Below are positions 1 through 10,796 of a DNA stretch of 64,000 bases, one piece after another (position 1 is the stretch's first letter; each line of letters starts with the position of its first letter). Source of the stretch: Zygaena filipendulae (lineage: Eukaryota > Arthropoda > Insecta > Lepidoptera > Zygaenidae). The notes under the pieces are model-generated. The model did not search any database. It was not told the DNA's origin and saw only the letters and a list, made by a program, of their open reading frames with translations. The stretch is taken from contig OU015652.1 in the NCBI GenBank assembly GCA_907165275.2, positions 2,557,001-2,621,000 on the forward strand, in the 5' to 3' direction. Both the position numbers and the translations under genes were made by a program.

Positions 1-845
1 AAGTTTGAGTACCAACACGATGGGTCTGTAACTTGTAGATTCCGAGATACAGGCTATCGAAAATTTGACCACGTGATCACATAGATATCACGAAAACATG
101 AAGTTTGAGTACCAACACGATGGGTCTGTAACTTGTAGTTTCCGAGATATAGCCTATCGAATATTTGACCACGTGATCACATAGATATGACGAAAACATG
201 AAGTTTGAGTACCAACACGATGGGTTTGTAACTTGTAGTTTCCGAGATATAGGCTATCGAAAATTTGACCACGTGATCACATAGATATGACGAAAACATG
301 AAGTTTGAGTACCAACACGATGGGTCTGTAACTTGTAGTTTCCGAGATACAGGCTATCGAAAATTTGACCACGTGATCACATAGATATGACGAAAACATG
401 AAGTTTGAGTACCAACACGATGAGTCTGTAACTTGTAGTTTCCGAGATACAGGCTATCGAAGATTTGATCACGTGATCACATAGATATCACGAAAACATG
501 AAGTTTGAGTACCAACACGATGGGTCTGTAACTTGTAGTTTCCGAGATATAGCCTATCGAATATTTGACCACGTGATCACATAGATATGACGAAAACATG
601 AAGTTCGAGTACCAACACGACGGGTCTGTAACTTGTATTTTCCGAGATATAGGCTATCTAACATTTGATCACGTGATCACATAGATATGACGAAAACATG
701 AAGTTTGAGTACCAACACGATGGGTCTGTAACTTGTAGTTTCCGAGATATAGGTTATTGGAAATTTGACCACGTGATCACATAGATATCACGAAAACATG
801 ACGTTTGAGTACCAACACGATGGGTCTGTAACTTGTAGTTCCGAG
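1..845. repeat. Satellite/minisatellite, 100-bp unit, eight full copies plus a partial one
   Basis: Units start at 1, 101, 201, 301, 401, 501, 601, 701 and 801 with an exact 100-bp period. Each opens with AAGTTTGAGTACCAACACGA (A-to-C at 802) and carries CACGTGATCAC near position 70, a CACGTG E-box overlapping a GTGATCAC palindrome. Units 2 and 6 are identical over 100 bp while neighbours differ at several sites, so a 400-bp higher-order period is present. The array runs off the left edge and decays after about 845. No coding potential was seen. Confidence 0.95.
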
Positions 846-3565
846 ACTATATCTCGGAACACACGTTGCATCACGTGGTCACATAAGACACAATAAAAAT
901 ATTATTTTCATTGCATCGGAGAATTTGGAGATAAACGCTGAATTTTATCACCCCAGGCCGAGATACAACCTTTCGAAAATATGGTCTCTCTCTTTTACTC
1001 ATCGTGAAAACAAGAAAGAGATAGCAAGAATTTATTCAACACAAAAATATAAAATACTTTTACCCGTAAGTTACGTTATACCTCATCGTACGTGACGCAG
1101 AACCAAAACGTCTTTTCCAACTTTCCACAAGTTATTTGTATTCGCTTCGGCTACTAATAGGTACCTACTACATCAGTAATAGGTATATTTTCAAATACAA
1201 TTCTAAATTATCTTGGTAGGCAAAATTGTCAAAACTCACGGCACAACGCCGCGCCACCTTGTGATCCTTTTGGAATTCACTACAAACTACTGCATTCGGG
1301 GGACTTGTCAGTCTACAGCCTAACTACAGCTGTTTATAGACCGGGCCGCCATTTTCGTACACTTATAAGTGTATTCGTTCTCTCACACAAGCAAAGGTTC
1401 GACCGAAATTTAATTCATTTTGAAATGATTGTAATTATGTTATTTCTTCACTATAATATGCAAATATTTTGGGCTGTGCGTTATCGTAACAAGTAGTAGT
1501 ATTTTATTAAATGAAGTATAATAAATAAAAACAGGCGGAATGCCTTTAATATAGCTACGGCAGTTTGTATGAAAACTAGACCTTTAGACCCACCTTAATG
1601 TTAGTTGCAATTAAAATATTTTCACTAAAGTTACAAGGAAACAGGTTTTACTACTTACAGCATTCTTCGATTTGTATGCAGATAGAAAATTGCTGTATAT
1701 TTTCCGATATCTAAAATGCTGTAGCTGTATATTTTTATTTTTATTAATTTATTGATTAATTTAGTAAAAGAAAGTAATAAAACAAAAATGTGTTTATAAA
1801 ATTGCCTTTTGTTACAAAAAAATACAATGAACCAATAATTAAAATTCAGTGAAGTCCAGTTGCCCAACTTTTTGCAGCTTTTTTTTTCGTGGCATTTTTG
1901 ATGTCGCTACCTTATTTTGCTCACAAAATTAATTTGGCGTAACCAAGCGGATTGCGACAGCGCGACGCACAGCCTACCCGTTTGAATGCCAGCGCCAGAC
2001 TGACTCCCGTCGCCCGCGCACGGACCCGCTCGTGACCATTTGTAGTGAATGTGGTATAAAAAACATTTCGTCAAAACTATGTATTATTTTGGAACGATAA
2101 ATGCTCAGTTTTAAGTTAAACAAGTTAGCAATCTTTTCCTGAAAGAATCGTGAAATTATCACTTGTAGTTTAGAAGCAGTAGCGTATTTCAAGTTGAAAA
2201 CAGCTTCATTTCAATGTTTTTTTTTGAATAGTATTTTGTAGACTACAATTTATTTAAATGCTCAGATTGAAGTTCATATATCAATCTTTAATATATGTTA
2301 ATTCTGGAATCGTCAGTAGGCTAATTTATGAGCTTTAGGGCCTCAAAAATGATCGTTTCACGACTCCATGCGCCTTAATTCCAAGTTTCTACATAATATT
2401 TCGTTGACCTACAAAAATTTCTTACAAGCAATCGAATAGGGTCCTGACTTGTTTGTCACTCTTAATTATTTTGGAGTAATATTTTATTATACATAGGTAC
2501 ATTGATTTTAATATTCAGTGACCCCACAAAATAGTGTGAACGGTCAATAAAAAGTAGTTACCTACTCGTATAACGACGCACGAAGGAGTTCGTGACAATA
2601 TAGCGTGTCATACACAATATACCTACCTACAGTTTCGTAACCCCTACGCAAACGTAACGGGCAAAATTATAAATGAGTCTTATGTTAAGGTAGCAGAGGT
2701 GTAAATGGAATGCTATTTCTTCAAAGCAAAGGCAACCAGCGGCCAGACGAAACACGCCGCGTCAGTGTTTACTAGATGAGCATGCCCTACTTAATAGCAT
2801 GAATTTTCTTATTTATTAAGTTTACCTACCTAATACCCAACATTTTCTCAGAAATCATAATACCTGCATCATAAACTCTTATTCTTTTAAATTATCAACA
2901 CTGCCATCAATAGTACCTAGTTTCATTCAAGCGATTAATATTAGAAATGCTAGCTTAACCCACTCACGTTTCGCTGTAACTATGATTGTCTGATTCAAGT
3001 AAAACTTGATTTTCACCATGGATCAATTAAACTTAATTGGTCCATGGTTTTCACAAAAAAAAATCCTGTTCCCGTGGGAACTAAGGGCATTAAATGCGGG
3101 TATCATCAGCTATTTAGAATATAAACGTATTTTTAACTAGTTAAGTGTCAAAACAGACCCACCACAGACCTTTTGATAGGCAAAGACGATTTCGTAAAAA
3201 AATCTTAAAATGTGGACACCTGAAAACTTCTTTAGTATAGGTTTAGTATAGTTAGTCTTTAGAATAGGTTACCTAATGTGAAAAAAAAAAACAAACGCGT
3301 CGAATTGATAACCTCCTACTTTTTTAAGATCGGTTAATAACAAAATATGGACAGATATGGACCCTACGGGTGGCGCCGTGGTAGAGTTATTAATCTTTAT
3401 CGGTGCGTTTTTGACCTTTATTGAGTATGACTTCTGAACTACATATTTGACCGATTGATGAGGTCATACGTTTCTTTTAGTCGAGACGATGCTTGATTTT
3501 TATGTGAGGAGTTCCGGAGGGGACGCCGTTTACACGCAGGAAACAATTAGTAAACGCGGTAATAC
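846..3565. other. Intergenic, no gene recognised
   Basis: AT-rich DNA without a convincing exon. 846-1000 still shows decayed satellite words such as ATCACGTGGTCACATA. A GC-rich patch at about 1940-2040 has an initiator-like TCAGTC on the minus strand near 2005 and could be a promoter of a gene lying to the left, but no exon supports this. A short palindrome lies at 3016-3047. Confidence 0.5.
3016..3047. repeat. Short palindrome
   Basis: Arms CCATGGATCAATTAA and TTAATTGGTCCATGG around a 2-bp spacer, one mismatch. The same CATGGAC/GTCCATG stem with a shortened centre recurs at 6853-6874, so it may be a tiny mobile palindrome. Confidence 0.5.
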
Positions 3566-3571
3566 TTTATT
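3566..3571 (-). promoter_or_regulatory. Polyadenylation signal AATAAA for NSUN5
   Basis: TTTATT on the plus strand reads AATAAA on the minus strand, about 190 bp past the NSUN5 stop codon. Confidence 0.5.
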
Positions 3572-3756
3572 ATTAGCAAATCATCTAAAACAACAGGTAA
3601 AGACCTTCTTTGTCAGTGTTTGTCATAAGATAGCCGCATAGGATTGAGTAGCCCACCTTATGAGATATCAAATAAAAAACTACAATAAAGAAGGTATTTT
3701 TGTTATTTTCGTAATTAAAAGCAACATACAATATAAAATATGTCTTAATGACAAAA

Positions 3757-6700
3757 TTAATCATCAATTTCCACAATATTGTGCTTCTTTTTCTTCTTTT
3801 TTCTGGGAATATCGCATTTATCACTATCGTTCACATTTTGTTCTAAACCAAGACCTTCATTATTACTACTCATTTTTTTCTTCCTCTTTACATGTTTGAA
3901 ACTCCCTTCCAGTTTTAAATCGTCAGTTGCATCTTGAGATTCGTTTTCTATAGTGATGTTTTTTTCCACGGATATCTCATCAATTTTATCTTTATTTTTC
4001 TTTTTCTTTTTTTTAACAGGTTCCAGACTGTTCAGTTCTAAATTATCTGTTGCATCTTCAATAATTACCATTTCTTCTATGTTTTTTTCCACGGATATCT
4101 CATCAATTTTATCTTTGTTTTTATTTTTCTTTTTTTTAACAGGTTCCAGGCTGTTCAGTTTTAAATTATCTGTTGCATCTTCAATAATTACCATTTCTTC
4201 GGTGTCTTTCTTTCTTTTCTTTTTCTTTTTAGGATTATTTTCATTTGTCTCTATATTAATGTTATGTAATTTTTCTGCGACTGAATCCATATCAGATGTT
4301 ATTTTATGTTTCTTTTTCTTGTTCTTCACAATCTTTTCCGCTTCATCTACTTCAGTATTATCTTCTGTTTCGCCATTTTGCTCTACCATTTTTGTAACTT
4401 CTTCATGTTCATTTTTTTTATTACTTTTATCTCCTTCACAGGAAGTAGTTTCTTTGAAATTCAAAAGGCTTCTCTCCAAATCTTTTGGATCCCTATCGAG
4501 GACAGCTAGAAAGAAACCGGTAGTCAAATCCAGGTCAGGTTTTGCGTACATGCATCTTGTGCCCATGCTCCCATACATTCCTGATCCAAAGTTGTTCCAC
4601 TGTTCTTTTAACAGTACTTTTACATCCTGCACCCTCCACTTCGCCCGCGATGTCTTCACCACGTTTGTTATAACGCGTTCATTCTCTTCAGGGAATAGGG
4701 AACAAGTGCTGTATACAATTCTCTTGGCTTTTGGGAAAGCATTCATTGCATGTTTGAGGAATTTCTCCTGTAACGAAGTTAGTTTAGCCAATCTGGTGTC
4801 CTCTATGTAATTGTGGACACACAGTTCCATGCCTGCAACAAATACAACATTTGATTTTATTATTAAAATCCTTTTGAGACATTCAAACTATGTGATTTAT
4901 GATTGATTTTTACCTGAGCCTGAACAGCTAGGGTCCAGAAGTATGTACTCCACATCGCTGCAGTCACCTCGTTTAATCTCCAAAGCATCTTTGTGCATCG
5001 TCTTCACACATTTAGAACCAGTCCTCTCGACGAAATCACATAAAGTCATATATCGTTCTTCGTTTCTCTCGACAGCATAAATTTTGCCCTGAAACAAACA
5101 CATTTTTTTAAGTTTATTCTTCTACTCTATAAAATGAATAGGTACGTGATTAATGCAATTTTTTTATTTTTTTCGCACGTAACAAACAAACTCACATTCG
5201 CATTTAGAATATTACTAGCTGACCCACGCGGTTTCACCCGCGGTAATTTCAGAGTTCCCGCGGGAATTCCAGAATAAAATATAGTTATAAACCTTCCTCA
5301 CGAATCACTCTATCTATTGGTGAAAACCGCATCAAAATCCGTTGCGTAGCTTTAAAGATTTAAGCAAACATAGGGATATAGGGACAGAGAAAGCGACTTT
5401 ATTTTGTACTATGTAGTGAAGACAGCCTTTGTTTCATCTTTACGAAAGGGCTTACGAAAAAAACTAAAAAAATTAAATTCCGAGCTTGCTGCGAGAACAC
5501 CGCGTGCTCGTCTATATCCTTACTAATATTATAATGCGAAAGTGAGTTTGTTTGTTTGTTACGCTTTCACGCCTCAACGGCTCAACGGATCATCATGAAA
5601 TTTTGCATACACGTTGTCAGCGATACAGAGGACAAAGGGAACTTTTTATCCCGAAATTCCGACGGAATCTCCAAAATTACGGAAACTGCGGGGAACAGCT
5701 AGTACTAACATAATAAAGATAAAAGATTTGGTTTTTTGTATGCTTGTTTGTAATGGATAGGTAAACCTAAAATCTACTGAACCGATTTTGATAATCATTT
5801 TATTTATAGGCAGCTACTGTATTCCCGAGTCCTTTATAACGCGGATGAAATCGAGGGGGATCGACTAAACATATTATGTACTTAGTACTGACGAACCTCG
5901 TTCCTGAGATAGGCGGCGAGCTGCGTGGTCTTCATACCCGGCGCTGCGCACATGTCCAACGCCACACTGCCGGCAGGTGGAGCTAATAAATGCACTGCCA
6001 TTGCTGTGGCCTGAAAAACGTGTCTTTTTTAATTTTAAATAGTATACCTGTCATTGGAAAACAATTTGGTTTTATATTACCTACAATTTCGGTTTCCCTA
6101 ACAAAAAAGCATAGGTACACAATTTTTTTGTAAATAAATTAAAGTTATTGATCCTGACCATATCGTTAACACTATAGAAAAGGAATGTATCGTCATGTCA
6201 TTCGATCACATAAAATCACTAACGATCATAGTGTCTACTTGACTATGGGCGCAGATTAGCAAGAGGCAGGATTCGATTCACTTTATGGCTCCTGCACAAG
6301 CGAAAATTGAAGATATTGTGACTTCTAATCCCTAAATCTGAAGTGTTTAAAATAGTTGAGTACATACCCTATCTTGTAGAATGATTTTATAATCCAAATA
6401 AAGTTCATGTTGGTGCAATTTGGTTCCCGATGAGAACACAAAGATCGTCTTCACATGATAATCTTGTGTGAAATCATATTCACCAAGGTTTCGTATTTGA
6501 TTCAAGTAGTCATTGTAGGATGTTGATGTGCATCGGACAAAGTGGTAACCTTCATCTTGAAACTCTCTAATGGCATCTGATGTGGTCAACAGATTTGTGT
6601 TGATCCGTACATAGCGAGGCCGTCGCACAACTGCAAAACAAAATAACTTATCCTTATTATAGAGAGAAGGGCATAGGGTACTTCTTATCCTGGAATTCCC

Positions 6701-8281
6701 ACGGAAACTCCAAAATTGATGCTGGTGAAACCGCAGGAAACAGCAACTTAACATATAAATTTATATCACTTAACTAATATAAGCAGTATATTGTGATTCA
6801 TCTCAAAAACTCCCCAAAGGTCTATTATTATACTAAACAAATAGTACACAAACCATGGACTTAATTGGTCCATGCACAAACCTATGATAATATTTCAGTT
6901 TAAAGAATGCAATTGCACATTATATAGGGTGAATATCAGTTTCACTCTTGTGACCTTCCTAAATCTTACTCTGTCTCCTTAACAATAAAAGTTTCATGAA
7001 AAATACTAGCTGTTCCCTGCAGTTTCACCCCCATTAATTTTGGAGTTTTCAGAGGAATTCTGGGATAAAAAGTACTTTGTACTTCTCTGTGTCCCTGACA
7101 ACATGCATGCAAAATTCCATGATGGTTGAGCCGTTAAGGAGTGAAAACGTAACAAACATACAAACTCACTGTTACAATTTATAATATTAGTAAGGATTTT
7201 AACTATTGTATGAAAAAAAAATTCTATGAATTTAGAGGCAGTTTCATTTATTACAGCTACCTACATACTATCTACATTGTACAATTTCAATATTGATATA
7301 TTATAAAGCCATTGACAATACTGTGTAAACATGGAATGATTACAGGATATAATGCAAATCAATAAATCAATCTTGTTTTAAGTTTAAATTTCTCTTGTCT
7401 GATTCTTCAACAACAGGATTGTATGCATGTTGATCGATTTCATTTCCCTCTTCATCATATTCCTTTTCATGGTATGCCTTATATGCATAAACACAAATAA
7501 TTGTGTTTACCACAATAACTGCAGCCAAGACCGACCAGACATTCCTTGTGTAACTCTCCATATCACTGTACTCAGTGAGAATGTTCCTCACACCAAAGAA
7601 TGCAATAAATGGTAATGTGAACATTGCAACACTGTACAAAAAGAGGTTAGCCAAAGCCAGGGCTGCCATTTTAGAGCTCTTAGACATCAAAGGGCTTTCA
7701 TTTGTGGTATCAGCCATTTTTATTGAGTGCAAAATGACCATATATTAAATCTGAAAAATAAAAAATATAATAATTACCTTCAGTCTTCAATGTGTCTTGA
7801 TGTTCAGTTGTGTATTTGATAAATTGATCTTGGTAAGATAATATAGTCTGCTCGGGTTTGCTTTTGCCTGGAAGAGCTTTCTTGCCAAAAAGCAATTCAG
7901 CAGTGAGGACTTTTGCCAACCATGGATCTAATCTAGGCTCATTAGATAAGATACCGCAGCTTTCAAAGATTTTATTTATATCAGCAGCATGTTTAATGGT
8001 TTCTGTGATCAGTGCGTAAATCACATTGGTTCTCTGCAAATATCATAATTGATTTATTGCAATGCTACTTATCGCTTTTGTATTGTTATAGAAATATGTA
8101 GACATTGGAAAATAATTTATTTATTTTTAGGTTATAAAACCAAACGGTCAATACTTACGAAATGGCGAAGTTTCCCGTCGTATAATAATGTTTTTACGCT
8201 GCCACCTTCGGTAGAAACTTTTTTGAAAATATTTGATGCTATTTTGTAATGTCTTGGTACTTTGACAGAATGTTCAAACAT
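3757..8281 (-). CDS. Nsun5: NSUN5-type 28S rRNA (cytosine-C5) methyltransferase, six exons
   Basis: Coding exons (minus strand, 5' to 3'): 8281-8159, 8033-7778, 6630-6368, 6010-5897, 5088-4914, 4832-3757; all junctions are GT..AG, phases match, and they sum to 668 codons plus stop. Known members of this family methylate a conserved cytosine of 28S rRNA in the nucleolus using S-adenosylmethionine. Visible motifs: SAM-binding DMCAAPGMKT at residues 233-242, motif IV DPSCSGSG at 304-311 with Cys307, and motif VI YSTCS with the probable catalytic Cys354. The N-terminal half matches the family pattern of NSUN5 (LLYDGK, IYALITET, LAKVL, PRYVRINTN, KIILQDR). The protein is much longer than the human one (about 430 residues) because exon 6 adds a tail of about 200 residues rich in Lys, Glu and Asp with KKKKK blocks, likely nucleolar targeting. 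The start ATG at 8281 is the first in frame. VMA21 lies in intron 2. Confidence 0.93.
3956..4201 (-). repeat. In-frame 123-bp tandem duplication in the NSUN5 tail
   Basis: Two nearly identical 123-bp units (3956-4078 and 4079-4201) encode a 41-residue block running from EEMVIIEDATDN through a KKKK cluster to DEISVEKNI. A third, degenerate partial unit (DATDDLKLEG) follows towards the C terminus. The period is a multiple of three, so the frame is kept. Confidence 0.9.
5215..5415 (-). mobile_element. Helitron-like non-autonomous element (degraded)
   Basis: Starts with CTAGCTGACCCACGCGG and the GGTTTCACCCGCGG hairpin typical of this family's 3' end; its distal part (TCACTCTATCTATTGGTGAAAACC) belongs to a divergent subfamily. 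A fragment of another copy abuts at about 5173-5213. It lies in an NSUN5 intron. Confidence 0.6.
5517..5702 (+). mobile_element. Helitron-like non-autonomous element
   Basis: Begins TCCTTACTAATATTATAA and ends GGGGAACAGCTAG, i.e. 5'-TC and 3'-CTAG termini between A and T, without target duplication, as expected for Helitrons. About 186 bp. Within an NSUN5 intron. Confidence 0.75.
7006..7196 (-). mobile_element. Helitron-like non-autonomous element
   Basis: Minus-orientation copy from CTAGCTGTTCCCTGCAG to ATATTAGTAAGGA, about 190 bp, between VMA21 and NSUN5 exon 3. Confidence 0.75.
7247..7252 (-). promoter_or_regulatory. Polyadenylation signal AATAAA for VMA21
   Basis: TTTATT on the plus strand, about 115 bp beyond the VMA21 stop. 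If used, it would end a transcript inside the NSUN5 intron. Confidence 0.55.
7367..7717 (-). CDS. VMA21-like V-ATPase assembly factor, intronless, nested in NSUN5 intron 2
   Basis: 116 residues. VMA21 proteins are small endoplasmic-reticulum membrane proteins that guide assembly of the V0 sector of the vacuolar H+-ATPase. Seen here: a short polar N terminus, a first membrane segment around LALANLFLYSVAMFTLPFIA, a loop with YSDMESY, a second segment around NVWSVLAAVIVVNTIICVYA, then a charged cytosolic tail ending NLNLKQD. This two-span layout, size and the central loop fit the VMA21 family. I chose the ATG at 7717 (context AAAATGG); another in-frame ATG lies eight codons upstream at 7741. A good acceptor (TTTTTATTTTTCAG) ends near 7751, so the transcript may have a 5' leader exon, possibly shared with NSUN5. 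It lies on the same strand as its host gene, between NSUN5 exons 2 and 3. The alternative, another small two-span protein, is less likely. Confidence 0.85.
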   Translation of the reverse strand: MADTTNESPLMSKSSKMAALALANLFLYSVAMFTLPFIAFFGVRNILTEYSDMESYTRNVWSVLAAVIVVNTIICVYAYKAYHEKEYDEEGNEIDQHAYNPVVEESDKRNLNLKQD

Positions 8282-8463
8282 TTTATTTATGCAATGAAAT
8301 TAGGAAACTAACATTCTGTCTAAAAAAATAAAAACTGGGTGTCAACTGTCAACTATCATCAGTCATGACTCATGTCACGTCAGCATCCAGCGGTCAATCA
8401 GGTGTATAGCATAGAGATGTGAAAAAATGTGATTAAAATCGATTTGTAAAAGAGTAGAAATAA

Positions 8464-8618
8464 AGCGGCTACACATGGCTCTAAAGGAGTAGGGTTGACA
8501 TCGCAATACCTAATAGCCGGACAGACCAGCCAGCAGATCTGTCCGGCTAATAGGTTTGGTGACCTAGCAACATTACCCACGATATCACCTCTAATTTAAG
8601 GGCCGTGTGTAGCCGCTT
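8464..8618. mobile_element. Foldback MITE just upstream of NSUN5
   Basis: Terminal inverted repeats AGCGGCTACACATGGC and GCCGTGTGTAGCCGCTT; a second inverted pair (CCTAATAGCCGGACAG / CTGTCCGGCTAATAGG) lies inside. About 155 bp, no coding capacity. Confidence 0.7.
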
Positions 8619-8729
8619 AAATAGATTTACGCGATTTAATTTTTATGAATAATCGATTAATGATCGATTTTTTTTGTAATCATTCAATCAATTATTACTG
8701 ATTTTTCATCTGCCACCTCCCGATATTAA

Positions 8730-9138
8730 GTGCCAACCCACACGATATGGTGCGGCGCCACACCGCAAGCCATTTCGCCGCATTGGCGACCACATGGGCT
8801 GTGCGGCGCCACAACGTTCTACTGCGGCGCGGCGCGGCGCCGCAGTGGCGACCAAAGAGTAGCTTTGCCCATCAATAAGTACGGCAGTCTGTATAGTAAG
8901 TATAGATTTTTTTTTTATATTTCAATCTACGATATTGATATTATAGGTATTTAAAAATATCGATATCCACTCCACTTCTTCCCTCCCCACCTCGTCTCGA
9001 CTCCGATGCGAGCGCGGCGCGGCGCCGGAGCACACCGCAAGGCGCCGTGTGGCTACAACGCATTTTTGTATGTAATATACCGCAGCGGCGCCGCTCAGGC
9101 GCCGTACCTGAGCCGCGCCACACTGCGTGGGTTGGCTC
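8730..9138. mobile_element. PIF/Harbinger-like MITE, GC-rich
   Basis: Ends GTGCCAACCCAC and GTGGGTTGGCTC are inverted repeats, flanked on both sides by TAA (8727-8729 and 9139-9141), the TWA target of the Harbinger group. 409 bp. The interior is full of GGCGCC/GCGGCG palindromes. The open frames across it are artefacts of this composition. Confidence 0.7.
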
Positions 9139-9367
9139 TAAGTTTGGTCTTCTGGCCCGGAGCCCGGAAAGCGAACTGTCAAAAAATATTATCTCCTTAA
9201 TATCAAAGCTAAAAAATCGATTTATTAAAAATCTATTTCTTATGTACAATGTCACATCCCGTAGCACAGCAGTATTTTTTAGTTACTCCTTTTGGACAAG
9301 GCAAAGGAATCCAAACAGCCAATTTAGTTTTATTTTTGTATTTTTTTTTTTGTATTTGTATTTTATA

Positions 9368-9632
9368 CTAGTTGTGCTCCGCAGTTTCACCCGCGTTAAT
9401 TTTAGAGTTCCCGCGGGAATTCCTGGATAAAAGTACCCTATATGTTAATCTGATGTATAAGCTATATTATTGTAAAGTTTCATTTAAATCCATAGTTAAA
9501 TCCAGTAGTTTTTGCGTGAAAGAGTAACAAACATCCATCCATCCATCCATCCATCCATCCATCCATCCATCCATCATCCATCCATCCATCCATACATTCT
9601 TACAAACTTTCGCGTTTATAATATTAGTAGGA
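9368..9632 (-). mobile_element. Helitron-like element with expanded internal microsatellite
   Basis: CTAG-start, TATAATATTAGTAGGA end. It is longer than its relatives because of a (CATC)n run. Confidence 0.75.
9532..9593. repeat. (CATC)n microsatellite, about 15 repeats
   Basis: Continuous CATC/ATCC tetranucleotide run with one 1-bp slip, inside the Helitron-like element at 9368-9632. Confidence 0.95.
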
Positions 9633-10186
9633 TAGGATTTTTCGATGTTTTACCGGAACTTTTGGCAGCAACTCTTCACAGCTGAACCTTAATAGGGCGC
9701 TCAGTAGGACGTTGTATAGTAAAACGACAACCTCCTGAGGAGCGCCCCAATTTTTTTTATTTCACTGTTTCCTCACACTGTTCATCACTAATGGATCACT
9801 ATTAATGCAAAATCCACTACATTCACACAATATTAATCACAATAAATTAACGTATATCTTAATCAACAAAAATATATAAAAATCTATGTAACAAGCAAGT
9901 AAAAATGTGGTTTTTTTTCACTCGAATTTTCATAATTCTTTTTCTCAAATCAAGCATTTCAGAATTTTAATTTCAAACGTCCGTTAAAAAGAACTGTGCT
10001 AGTTTTTGAATATTTTTTTAATCCTTACTATTAATTGACTATTCTAGATACCGAATCTAGTCTACTCGATACCCCACTACTGGTATTTACGTGGACGCCT
10101 ACATATTTTTGCCCTAATAATTTCGAAACTAAGGCAAAAGTCTTGGTGCTACCTATTATATATTTTATAAACTTTTTAGTTATACT

Positions 10187-10213
10187 CAGAGAGAAGTTAA
10201 TCACTACGTTTTA
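10187..10213 (+). mobile_element. 27-bp copy of a micro-element, without target duplication
   Basis: Starts CAGAGAGAAG and ends CACTACGTTTTA, matching the insertions at 27858-27883 and 52323-52349. Flanks here (GTTATACT and AGAGACGG) do not match each other. Confidence 0.55.
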
Positions 10214-10618
10214 AGAGACGGGACTTCCTTACTTGGTTTTGGAATCCATTTAGCAGACCCAGCAATACCAACACAGCGAAAATTTAAATGTCAAAATACT
10301 TCATAACTCATGGGTACCAACATTAACGAGAACAATAGGGATGGCCACAATATGTAGTTCCTGATTAAATCGATATCGATAAATTATCATTAGAGCATCG
10401 TGGGCTTCATACCAGGTGAATTAAATCTACAACGGGGGAAAACATTTGTCGTAAAATTGAAACAATAAATTATTATTTTTATTTATTTATTATTATTCCA
10501 ATATTTTAGTTTGTCATGATGATGATGTTATTAGATAGATAGATATTTATTTTCTCTTTAAAAATTACATTTACATTTTATGTCAAAATTAAATAACCTA
10601 TTTGGGAAAGTAAATGAT

Positions 10619-10796
10619 TTACTTCGCAGTGCCTCCTTGTTGAGCCTTGTTTAAATTATCGGTAGAAATATCTATCGGTAGAAGTATCCGACATTCGTTC
10701 CTTACATCTCCACAGACATATTTTATATCGTGAAGTTTTTCGATTGGAATGTAAGCTAAGTCATCATTTCCAATATTTTTTACCCATTGTCGACAT
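10619..10796 (-). pseudogene. THAP-domain-like exon remnant
   Basis: Following an acceptor (TTTTAATTTCAG) the minus strand reads CRQWVKNIGNDDL...IKYVCGDV and ends at a TAA at 10619. Spliced to a strong donor near 11164 it would read FPIDEDRCRQWV, which resembles the FP.D...R..W core of THAP zinc-finger domains found in P-element-type transposases and host regulators. The zinc-binding N-terminal Cys pair and the final C-x2-H are not visible, and the upstream exon meets an in-frame stop. Probably a broken gene or transposon fragment; a real short gene with exons I missed is possible. Confidence 0.35.

Noticed and set aside
1305..2192. Short frames of 63-72 codons near the left end
   Set aside because: AT-rich chance frames; no conserved pattern or splice logic.
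3953..4810. 285-codon Phe/Ser-rich frame on the plus strand
   Set aside because: Exact antisense of the lysine-rich NSUN5 exon 6; poly-Lys codons read backwards give Phe.
8730..9430. Overlapping Arg/Ala-rich frames on both strands
   Set aside because: They follow the GC-rich palindromic MITE and the adjoining Helitron-like element, with no family resemblance.
10187..10213. Target duplication around this micro-element copy
   Set aside because: The 8-mers GTTATACT and AGAGACGG do not match, so transposition is not shown for this copy.
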